From NCBI GenBank assembly GCA_965219165.1, contig CBDCMW010000002.1, forward strand, positions 1,240,001 through 1,304,000: a stretch of DNA of 64,000 bases. Direction: 5' to 3'. This DNA comes from Aldehydirespirator sp965219165 (GTDB taxonomy: Bacteria; Actinomycetota; Acidimicrobiia; Acidimicrobiales; Aldehydirespiratoraceae). The notes under the pieces are model-generated. The model searched no databases. It saw nothing but the letters and a program-made list of their open reading frames with translations, and was not told the DNA's origin. The first letter of the stretch is position 1; every line of letters begins with the position of its first letter. The position numbers were made by a program, and so were the translations under genes. Shown in pieces: positions 1 to 7,832 of this stretch.

Positions 1-1
1 G

Positions 2-3000
2 GCATCGGCTGGCGCTGCGGTCTCGCCGATGCGGCGCAGCATCTGGCCTGCCATCCATCCCCGGCTCCTGGAGTTGGTGCAGTCCCACCGCTCCACCCTC
101 ATCTTCGCCAACGCCCGGCGGCTGTCGGAGCGGCTGGCCTCCCGGCTCAACGAGCTTCACCTGGAGGCCCAGGCCGACGAGGACCACGAGCAGGCCCGAC
201 TCGGTGAGGGCGACCGGTCCGGCGGCCCCGTGCGGGTGGGCGATGCGCTCAGCGACCTGGTTCGCGCGGGTGACGCAACAGCCGCCGAGCAATGGGGGCG
301 ATCCGGCCGGAACGGCTGAGGCCGCGCCGTCCGCTGCCGACGTGTCGCCGGTGGCGCCTCCAGTGTCGGTGGGAGACGAGCAGGTGGGCACCGGCGCGGC
401 CGCCGGCACCGAGCTTGTCAAGGCCCATCACGGGTCGCTGTCCCGTCAGCGGCGTCTGCTCATCGAAGACGAGCTCAAGCGGGGAGAGTTGCGGGGCCTG
501 GTAGCCACGTCCACGCTCGAGCTCGGCATCGACATGGGCGCCGTCGACCTGGTCGTCCAGGTGGCCTCGCCCGGATCGGTGGCCTCCGGGCTGCAGCGCA
601 TCGGCCGGGCCGGACACCGGGTGGGCGAGCCGAGCCGGGGCCGGATCTTCCCCAAGCACCGAGCCGACCTGCTCGAAGCGGCCGCGGTAGTGGAGCGCAT
701 GCACGCCGGGGAGGTGGAGCACACCCGCTACCTGCGCAACCCCCTCGATGTTGCCGCCCAGCAGATCGTGGCCATGTGCGCCATGGACGACTGGCCTGTG
801 GACCGGCTCGCGGCCGTGCTGCGCCGCTGCGCCGGCTTCGCCGAGTTGTCCGACGAGGTACTGCACAGCGTGCTCGACCTGCTGTCGGGCACCTACCCGG
901 CCGAGGAGTTCTCCGAGCTGAGGCCTCGCATCGCCTGGGACCGCTCCGCCGGAGTGCTGCGGGGCCGGGCCGGGGCGCAGCGGCTGGCCGTCACCAACGC
1001 CGGAACCATCCCTGACCGGGGCCTCTTCGGCGTGTTCCTGCCCGACGGCACCCGGGTGGGCGAACTCGACGAGGAGATGGTCTACGAGAGCCGGGTGGGC
1101 GAGACGTTCCTGCTGGGCGCGACCACCTGGCGCATAGTGGACATCACCTTCGACCGGGTGGTGGTGACGCCCGCGCCCGGCGAGCTCGGCAAGATGCCGT
1201 TCTGGCACGGTGACGGGCCCGGCCGCCCCGTCGAGCTCGGTCGGGCCGTGGGGCGGCTGGTGCGCGAGCTGCGCTCCGAGGGCGACACCGATGCTGTCGC
1301 GGCAAGGCTGCGGGACGCCTGCGGCCTCGATGAGACAGCCGTCACCAATCTCCTCGCCTACCTCGACGACCAGGCCGCCGCCACCGGCGTCGTGCCCGAC
1401 GACCGCACCGTGGTGGTGGAGCGCTTCCGCGACGAGATCGGGGATTGGCGGGTGTGCGTGCTCACCCCGTTCGGCGCTCGGGTCCACGCCCCCTGGGGGG
1501 TCGCGCTGCAGGCCCGCCTGCGCGAGGCATGGGGCGTCGACGTCGATCTGATGTGGGGCGACGACGGGATCGTCATGCGCCTGCCCGAGGCAGTGGACGA
1601 GCTTGCTGTCGACGACCTGCTGTTCGACCCCGACGAGATCCGCGACCTGGTGGTGGGGCGCCTGCCCGAGACGTCGATGTTCGCGTCGCGCTTCCGGGAG
1701 TGCGCGGCCCGGGCGCTGCTGCTGCCCCGCCGCCGGCCCGACCAGCGCACGCCGCTGTGGCAGCAGCGCCAGCGGGCCGCGGACCTGCTGTCGGTGGCGG
1801 CCAAGTACCCGTCGTTCCCGATCCTGCTGGAGACAACCCGCGAGTGTCTCAACGACGTGTTCGACCTGCCCGCGCTGGTCGAGCTCATGGCCGACCTGCG
1901 CAGCCGCCGGATCCGGGTGGTGGCGGTGGACACGCCCCAAGCCTCCCCCTTCGCCCAGTCGCTGCTGTTCTCGTGGATTGCGGTGTACATGTACGAGGGC
2001 GACGCCCCGCTGGCCGAGCGGCGGGCCGCGGCGCTGGCCCTGGACCGGGACCTGCTGCGCGACCTGCTCGGCGCCGAGGAGTTGCGGGAACTGCTCGACG
2101 CCGGAGTCATCGCCGATGTCGAGCTGGAGCTGCAGCGGCTGACTACCGGCTACCAGGCCCGCGACGCCGATGAGGCCCACGACCTGCTGAGAGTGCTGGG
2201 ACCGTTGACAATTGACGATCTGGCCGCCCGCTCGACGGCGCCCGATGCCGAACGGGTCGCGGCCTGGGTGCGGACGCTGGTGGAGCAGCGCCGGGCTATC
2301 GAGGTCCGCCTGGCCGGGCGTGATGCGGTAGCCGACGCCGCCGACGCGGCCCGGTTGCGCGATGCGGTCGGCGCGGCCCTTCCGGTGGGGCTTCCGGCGT
2401 CCGCTACCGAGCCGGTGGACGACCCGCTCGGCGATCTGTGCGTTCGCTACGCCCGCACCCACGGCCCGTTCCTTGCCCGCGACGTCGCCCGCTGGCTGGG
2501 AGTCGGCGAGCAGCCGGTGACGGCCCGGCTGGCGTCTCTGGTGGCCGACGGCCGCCTGTTGCGGGGCGAGTTCCGGCCCGGCGGGATCGAGCGGGAGTTC
2601 TGTGACGCCGAGGTTCTGCGGCGCATCCGCCGCCGTTGCCTGGCTGCGCTGCGACAGGAGGTCGAACCCGTTCCATCCGAGTCGCTGGCCCGGTTCCTGC
2701 CCGCCTGGCAGGGGGTCGGGGGAAGGCGCCGAGGCGTGGACGCCCTCGCCGACGTGGTGGCTCAACTGCAGGGCGCGCCGATGGCCGCGTCAGTGCTGGA
2801 GGCCGACGTGCTGGCGTGCCGGATGACCGGCTACAAGCCGGCGGATCTGGACCAGCTGTGCACCTCCGGCGAGGTCGTGTGGGTGGGTGCCGGTGCGCTC
2901 GGCTCGACCGACGGCAGGGTGCGCCTGGTGTTCCGCGACCAAGCTGCCTTGCTCGTGCCCGCGGTGGAGCCTTGCGACGGCGCCCTCCACGACTCGCTGC

Positions 3001-3920
3001 GCAACCGGCTGCGCGATCGGGGAGCGTCGTTCTGGCCCGACCTGGTGGCCGCGGCGCAGGCGGCGTCGCTGCCGTTCGACAGCGAGACTGTGCTGGCCGC
3101 GCTGTGGGACCTGGTGTGGGCCGGCGAGGTCACCAACGACTCCCTCGTGCCTCTGCGGGCTCGTATCGCCGGTCACCCCCGCGGCCGTGCCCGCCGTCCG
3201 CCGACCCGTCCCGGGCGGTCCCGCCGGGGCCGCCTGCGGCTGGGCGGGCTCAGCACGGCCGGACCGCCGTCGGCCGCGGGCCGCTGGTCGCTGGTCGAGC
3301 CCCTGCTGAGTCCTCAGCCCGCCGCCACCGAGTCGGCTCTGGCCCGGGCCCACCAGCTCCTCGACCGCTACGGGGTGGTCACACGAGAGACGGCGCTGGG
3401 CGAGGGCCAAGAGGGCGGGTTCGCGGGTGTCTACCCGGTGCTCAAGGCCCTGGAGGAGCGAGGCGAGGCCCGCCGGGGCTACTTCGTGGCCGGCCTGGGC
3501 GCGGCCCAGTTCGCCCTGCCCGGCGCGGTGGACCGCCTGCGAGCGGTCCGCGCCCCGGAGTCCGACGCCGCGCCGGTGGTGCTGGCCGCCACCGACCCGG
3601 CCCAGCCCTACGGTGCCGCGCTGGCCTGGCCCGAGTCGCCTGGCCGCCCCGCCCGAGCGGCCGGCGCCCATGTGGTGCTAGCCGACGGGGTGCCGCTGGT
3701 CATGCTCGAACGCGGCGGCCGCTCCCTGGCCACCTTCGCCGGCGCCGAGTCCACCGGCGCGTGGATCGACGCCATCGTCGGCCTGGTGAAGGACGGCCGT
3801 CTACGCAAACTCGAGATCGCCAAGGTCGACGGCGTTCCCATCAGAGAGACCCCCTGGGCTGCCCGCTTGGAGGCGGCTGGCTTCACCTCCGCCTACAAGG
3901 GAATGCTCTACCGCAATTGA
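2..3920 (+). CDS. lhr: Lhr-family ATP-dependent helicase, 3' part, frameshifted
   Basis: Large superfamily 2 DNA helicase of the Lhr family, a DNA-repair enzyme. The 5' end, with Walker A and the DEAH box, lies before the window. The visible part starts in frame 2 with RRSIWPAIHPRLLELV and LIFANARRLSERLASRLNEL. It continues in frame 3 with AHHGSLSRQRRLL, motif V (ATSTLELGIDMG, about 504-539) and motif VI (QRIGRAGHRVG, about 592-624), then the long winged-helix and C-terminal regions typical of Lhr. Frame 2 stops at 319, so one frame change must lie between about 200 and 319, in the variable linker. A run of five G at 294-298 is the likeliest place. Everything downstream is intact for some 1,200 codons, so a sequencing indel is as likely as real decay. 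Lhr proteins are about 1,500 residues; about 1,300 are present here. Confidence 0.85.
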   Translation, partial: HRLALRSRRCGAASGLPSIPGSWSWCSPTAPPSSSPTPGGCRSGWPPGSTSFTWRPRPTRTTSRPDSVRATGPAAPCGWAMRSATWFARVTQQPPSNGGDPAGTAEAAPSAADVSPVAPPVSVGDEQVGTGAAAGTELVKAHHGSLSRQRRLLIEDELKRGELRGLVATSTLELGIDMGAVDLVVQVASPGSVASGLQRIGRAGHRVGEPSRGRIFPKHRADLLEAAAVVERMHAGEVEHTRYLRNPLDVAAQQIVAMCAMDDWPVDRLAAVLRRCAGFAELSDEVLHSVLDLLSGTYPAEEFSELRPRIAWDRSAGVLRGRAGAQRLAVTNAGTIPDRGLFGVFLPDGTRVGELDEEMVYESRVGETFLLGATTWRIVDITFDRVVVTPAPGELGKMPFWHGDGPGRPVELGRAVGRLVRELRSEGDTDAVAARLRDACGLDETAVTNLLAYLDDQAAATGVVPDDRTVVVERFRDEIGDWRVCVLTPFGARVHAPWGVALQARLREAWGVDVDLMWGDDGIVMRLPEAVDELAVDDLLFDPDEIRDLVVGRLPETSMFASRFRECAARALLLPRRRPDQRTPLWQQRQRAADLLSVAAKYPSFPILLETTRECLNDVFDLPALVELMADLRSRRIRVVAVDTPQASPFAQSLLFSWIAVYMYEGDAPLAERRAAALALDRDLLRDLLGAEELRELLDAGVIADVELELQRLTTGYQARDADEAHDLLRVLGPLTIDDLAARSTAPDAERVAAWVRTLVEQRRAIEVRLAGRDAVADAADAARLRDAVGAALPVGLPASATEPVDDPLGDLCVRYARTHGPFLARDVARWLGVGEQPVTARLASLVADGRLLRGEFRPGGIEREFCDAEVLRRIRRRCLAALRQEVEPVPSESLARFLPAWQGVGGRRRGVDALADVVAQLQGAPMAASVLEADVLACRMTGYKPADLDQLCTSGEVVWVGAGALGSTDGRVRLVFRDQAALLVPAVEPCDGALHDSLRNRLRDRGASFWPDLVAAAQAASLPFDSETVLAALWDLVWAGEVTNDSLVPLRARIAGHPRGRARRPPTRPGRSRRGRLRLGGLSTAGPPSAAGRWSLVEPLLSPQPAATESALARAHQLLDRYGVVTRETALGEGQEGGFAGVYPVLKALEERGEARRGYFVAGLGAAQFALPGAVDRLRAVRAPESDAAPVVLAATDPAQPYGAALAWPESPGRPARAAGAHVVLADGVPLVMLERGGRSLATFAGAESTGAWIDAIVGLVKDGRLRKLEIAKVDGVPIRETPWAARLEAAGFTSAYKGMLYRN

Positions 3921-3985
3921 GGAGTCCCGCCCTGCTCTTAGCCTGACGGGCGCCTGAGAGCAACGGGGCTGGGAGGAGACGCACC

Positions 3986-5185
3986 ATGGAACTGCCGCCC
4001 GCGGGAGCCGTGCACGACGAGCGGGAGATAGAGGCGGTCGCGGCGGTGATGCGGTCCAATCCGAAGCTGGAGATCGGCGACGCCACCCTGGCGGTGGAGG
4101 AGCGGGTCGCAGCCAAGCTGTCCAAGCGGTTCGGGCTGATGGTCAACTCGGGCTCGTCCGCCCTGCGCATAGCCATCGACCTGCTCGGCTTGGGGCCCGG
4201 CGACGAGATCGTCACCTCGCCGCTCACGTTCTCCACCGACATCGCGCCCATGGTCCAGTCCGGGCTGGTGCCGGTGTTCGTGGACGTCACGGCCGACACC
4301 TACCAGATCGACGCCGAGGCGGTGGCGGACATGATCGGTCCGCGCACGAAGGCGATCCTGGTGCCCAACCTGTGCGGCAACTGCCCCGACTGGGACCGGC
4401 TGCGGGCGGTGGCCGACGCGCACGGTCTGGCCGTGGTGGAGGACTCCTGCGACGTGCTCGACAGCTACCAGCGGGGACGGCGCACCGGCGAGCGCAGCCA
4501 CATCGGCGTCACCAGCTTCGCTCGATCCCACGCCATGACCGCGGGCGGCACCGGCGGACTGGTGGGCATCGACGACCCCGACTCCTACGACCTGGCCCTG
4601 TCGCTGCGCCGCTGGGGACGGCGCAGCGAGTCGTACCTTTACGGGTCGCGGCGCGGCCGCACCGACCGCCTCTCGGCCCTGGCCGACGGCACCCCGTACG
4701 ATCTGGTGTTCGTGTTCGACTCCATCGGGTACAACTTCGAGCCCAACGAGCTCAGCGCGGCCTACGGGCTGGTGCAGCTCGACAAGCTGGAGGGGTTCAA
4801 CGCCCGCCGGCGGGCCAACTGGCGCCGCCTCGACGACTTCATCGCCGGCCGCGGGGGCGTGGCGCCGGGCCGCACCACTCCAGAGACCGACACCACCTGG
4901 ATGAGGTTCTGCTTCGCCGTTGAGCCTGAAGCGGCCTTCGACCGCGCTCAGGCCCAGGAGTTCCTGGCCTCGCGGGGCGTGTCGACCCGCATGGTGTGGA
5001 CCGGCAACATCCTGCGCCAGCCCGGCTTCGCGGCCATCGAGCATCGGGCCCCGGCCGGTGGCCTGCCCAACTGCGACCGGGTGATGGACAGCTCGCTGTC
5101 GCTGCCCATCCACCACGGCCTCGGGCCCGAACACATGGACTACATCTGCGAGCAGCTCGAAGCGCTGTTCGATCGCTACTCCTAG
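3986..5185 (+). CDS. DegT/DnrJ/EryC1-fold PLP enzyme, RfbH/ColD-like sugar 3-dehydrase type
   Basis: A 399-residue fold-type I PLP protein of the DegT/DnrJ/EryC1/StrS sugar aminotransferase family. Visible landmarks are NSGSSALR (54-61, phosphate binding) and VVEDSCDVLDS (150-160, with D153 expected to pair with the pyridine N). The motif that normally carries the Schiff-base lysine reads SFARSHAMTAGGTGG (177-191), with H182 in the lysine position. This Lys-to-His change is the hallmark of CDP-4-keto-6-deoxyglucose-3-dehydrase (E1/RfbH) and ColD, which remove a sugar 3-OH instead of transaminating; RfbH also has a closely matching EDCCDALGS segment. A dehydrase role on a nucleotide sugar is inferred; the substrate is unknown. 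The ATG follows a GGAGG about 10 nt upstream. No other sugar genes are adjacent, which is odd for this family. Confidence 0.8.
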   Translation: MELPPAGAVHDEREIEAVAAVMRSNPKLEIGDATLAVEERVAAKLSKRFGLMVNSGSSALRIAIDLLGLGPGDEIVTSPLTFSTDIAPMVQSGLVPVFVDVTADTYQIDAEAVADMIGPRTKAILVPNLCGNCPDWDRLRAVADAHGLAVVEDSCDVLDSYQRGRRTGERSHIGVTSFARSHAMTAGGTGGLVGIDDPDSYDLALSLRRWGRRSESYLYGSRRGRTDRLSALADGTPYDLVFVFDSIGYNFEPNELSAAYGLVQLDKLEGFNARRRANWRRLDDFIAGRGGVAPGRTTPETDTTWMRFCFAVEPEAAFDRAQAQEFLASRGVSTRMVWTGNILRQPGFAAIEHRAPAGGLPNCDRVMDSSLSLPIHHGLGPEHMDYICEQLEALFDRYS

Positions 5186-5193
5186 CGCCGGGT

Positions 5194-5214
5194 GGAGTCG
5201 GCAGTTCCGGCTCC
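5194..5214. terminator. Hairpin between convergent genes
   Basis: An 8-bp stem (GGAGTCGG / CCGGCTCC, one G-T wobble) with loop CAGTT fills the 42-bp gap between two convergent genes. There is no T-tract. It probably serves both directions. Confidence 0.45.
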
Positions 5215-5227
5215 GACGAGCCTGGCC

Positions 5228-7807
5228 CTACTCGTGGGCTATGGCGTCGAGGATGTTCATGCGGCCGGCCCGCAGGGCGGGGAGGACGGCGGCCAGCAGC
5301 CCCGCGACCGCCGAGATGACCACGAAGAACACGAGATCCAGCCACGGCACGGCCAGCGTCTGCACGAAGGACTCGGGCAGAGCCAGCGTGGTCGCCACCC
5401 CGAACACCGTGCCGACCGTCACCCCCAGCAGGCCGCCGAAGACGGCCACGATCAGCGCCTCCCAGTAGATCGAGCGCCGTAGCTGCTGGCGGGTCATGCC
5501 CACCGAGCGCAGCAGGCCGATCTCGCGGGTGCGCTCGAACACCGACAGGCTCAAGGTGTTGATGATGCCGATCAGTGCGATGAAGAACGACAGGCCGATC
5601 AGGACCTGGATCACCCTGATGAGGCTGGTGATCTGTGTCTCCTGGGTCTGGCGGAACTCGGCCTGGTTCTCGACCTTCACGGTGGGATAGCGGTCGATCA
5701 CATCGTCGATGGCAGCCCGGCTGCTCGCCAGCAGAGCGGCCTGCCGGGCCTCGTCGGCCGCGTCTGACAGGCCGGCGATGCGGGCGCTGGCGAAGGCAAG
5801 GTCGTTGCGGTTGAAATGGCGGTCCCATAGAGCGCCGTCGATCAGCCAGTTGCCGTAGATGGCAGCATCCTCGTACACCGCCACCAGGGTGAGCGTCTCG
5901 GTCTGGTTGTCGGGGAAGGTGGCCTCGACGGTGTCGCCGACGACGACGCCCAGGGAGGTGGCCGAGTCGCTGTGCAGGGCCAGCGACGTGAGCGGATCCC
6001 CGGCGGCCATGTCGCCCGAGCTCACCTGGCTGTCGAAATGGCTGTCGGCCAGGGCCATGTCGGCGGCCACGATGTCTCGGGGCTCGGAGTCGACGCTCAG
6101 CCCGCTGAACGCGAACTGGGCCCGCATCACGCTCTCGATCTCGTCCAGCGCCTCGATCTCGTCGGCCACCCGCGCCGGGAAGCCGGGTGGGGGACCGAAG
6201 CCGGTGGAGGCCGACTGGATGTAGTAGTCGGCCTCCGCCGCGTTCTCGATGATGTTGACGAAGGTCTTCTTCAGCGACTCGCCTACCACCGCGGCCAGCC
6301 CCATCAAGGCGAGGCCGATCAGGAGAGCACCGGCGGTCGAGGCTGTCCGCCGAGGGTTCCGGGATGCGTTGTCGCGGCCCAGCCGGCCCGGCACCCCGAA
6401 CAGCGCTCTGACCGGGCGGCCCAGCAGCGACGCCGCTGGCCGGGCGAACGCCGGACTCACGATGTTTATCCCCACGAAGGCGAATACGGCCCCGGCTCCC
6501 AGCAGCACGAACGTCGGGGTGGTGGCCAGCCCGGCGGTCATGCCTGCAGCCAGCGCGGCGACGCCGGCCGCGAACACCGCTCCGCCCGCGATCAGGCGGC
6601 GGCGCAGGCCGGTGGCGCCCAGCCGGAAGTCGTGGGTCAGCGCGGCCACCGGGGAGATCCGGCGGGCCCTCACCGCAGGCGCGATCGACGAGATCATCGT
6701 CACGCCCAGGCCCACGACCATCGCCAGCAGGACGGTGCGCGGCTGCAGCGTCAGCGGGCCCGGTGGGAGCGGGAAGCCGATCAGTTCCAGAATGGCCCGC
6801 AGCACCAGCGCGAGCACCAGGCCGAGTCCGATCCCGATGATCGTGCTGACCACGCCCACGATGGCCGACTCGGTGATCACCGATCGGCTCACTTGTCTCG
6901 GGGTGGCTCCGATGGCCCGCCACAGCCCGATCTCGCGCACCCGCTGGCCGATGATGATCTGGAACGTGTTGTTGATGATGAAGGCCGCCACGAACACGGC
7001 GATGAACGCGAAGACCAGCAGGATCGTGCTGAAGATGTCGATGACCTGGTTGAAGTCCTCCTCCTGCTCGGCGGCGTCTACCGCCGCGGTGATGACGCGG
7101 TAATCGTCGCCCAGAGCGGCTCCCAGGCGGGCCTGCACCTCGGACACCTCGGAGCCGGGCGAGACCAGCACACTGATCGCCTGGTAGCCGTCCTCCATGC
7201 CGAAGAAGCGCTGGGCCTCCCCCAACTCGAAGGCGGCCATGGTCTGGCCCAGACCGGTGTGGGAGTCGGGCGCCCCGAAGTTGAACACGCCGACGAGCAC
7301 GAAGGACTCGACGTAGAGCGGGCCGTTGATGTCGTAGGTCTCGCCGATGCGCAGCCCGTTGCTGGCCGCGGTCGCGGCGTCGGCCGCGAACTCGCCCGGC
7401 GCGGCCGGCTGCCTGCCCTCAGTTGTGAAGAACGTCGGGCTGAAGCTGAAACCCAGCGCAGGCGGACCCGGAGGCCTGATGGGTTCACCTTCGCCGTCGA
7501 CGATGAACACGTTGATGGCGGCCACCTCGGGCCGCACCCGGCCCACCCCTTCGACGTCGGCTATCTGCTCGGCTACCGCCTCCGGCACGGTCGCCCGGTC
7601 GAAGTCGCCGCCGAACTCCTGGTCCACCCGCACCGTGAGGTCGGCGCCCTTCGCGATGTCTTGGGCGAGCCCGGCGAACGTGGACCGGAGGCTGTCGGTG
7701 AGAGTGAACGAGCCCACCACGAACATCACGCCGATGACCACCACCAGCGTGGTCAGCGCGAAGCGGAGCTTCTTGTCGATCAGGCTGCGCAGCGCGAGCT
7801 TGAACAT
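5228..7807 (-). CDS. FtsX-like ABC transporter permease
   Basis: An 859-residue permease of the MacB/FtsX (ABC3) type. It has an N-terminal membrane segment (about 16-38), a large extracytoplasmic domain (about 40-265), a central block of membrane helices, a second extracytoplasmic domain and three C-terminal helices. The GATPRQVSRSVITESAIVG segment after the first FtsX core and its C-terminal counterpart VGMTRQQLRRSIYWEALIV are typical FtsX repeats. It is the last gene of a three-gene minus-strand operon, 25 bp after its paralogue (7833-10406), which is in turn preceded by the ATPase. Two different full-length permeases suggest a heterodimer powered by the LolD/MacB-type ATPase, moving a lipid, lipoprotein or peptide at the membrane surface. 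The substrate cannot be read from the sequence. Start ATG. Confidence 0.85.
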   Translation of the reverse strand: MFKLALRSLIDKKLRFALTTLVVVIGVMFVVGSFTLTDSLRSTFAGLAQDIAKGADLTVRVDQEFGGDFDRATVPEAVAEQIADVEGVGRVRPEVAAINVFIVDGEGEPIRPPGPPALGFSFSPTFFTTEGRQPAAPGEFAADAATAASNGLRIGETYDINGPLYVESFVLVGVFNFGAPDSHTGLGQTMAAFELGEAQRFFGMEDGYQAISVLVSPGSEVSEVQARLGAALGDDYRVITAAVDAAEQEEDFNQVIDIFSTILLVFAFIAVFVAAFIINNTFQIIIGQRVREIGLWRAIGATPRQVSRSVITESAIVGVVSTIIGIGLGLVLALVLRAILELIGFPLPPGPLTLQPRTVLLAMVVGLGVTMISSIAPAVRARRISPVAALTHDFRLGATGLRRRLIAGGAVFAAGVAALAAGMTAGLATTPTFVLLGAGAVFAFVGINIVSPAFARPAASLLGRPVRALFGVPGRLGRDNASRNPRRTASTAGALLIGLALMGLAAVVGESLKKTFVNIIENAAEADYYIQSASTGFGPPPGFPARVADEIEALDEIESVMRAQFAFSGLSVDSEPRDIVAADMALADSHFDSQVSSGDMAAGDPLTSLALHSDSATSLGVVVGDTVEATFPDNQTETLTLVAVYEDAAIYGNWLIDGALWDRHFNRNDLAFASARIAGLSDAADEARQAALLASSRAAIDDVIDRYPTVKVENQAEFRQTQETQITSLIRVIQVLIGLSFFIALIGIINTLSLSVFERTREIGLLRSVGMTRQQLRRSIYWEALIVAVFGGLLGVTVGTVFGVATTLALPESFVQTLAVPWLDLVFFVVISAVAGLLAAVLPALRAGRMNILDAIAHE

Positions 7808-7832
7808 GTGTGTGCCCCCGCCCTGCTTGCCG

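Noticed and set aside
249..2765. Long open frame on the minus strand inside lhr (838 codons)
   Set aside because: It is Arg/Gly/His/Gln-rich, matches no family and lies fully opposite a clear helicase; such shadows are expected in GC-rich coding DNA.
3986..5185. Sugar aminotransferase
   Set aside because: The Schiff-base lysine is a histidine, which rules out ordinary transamination.
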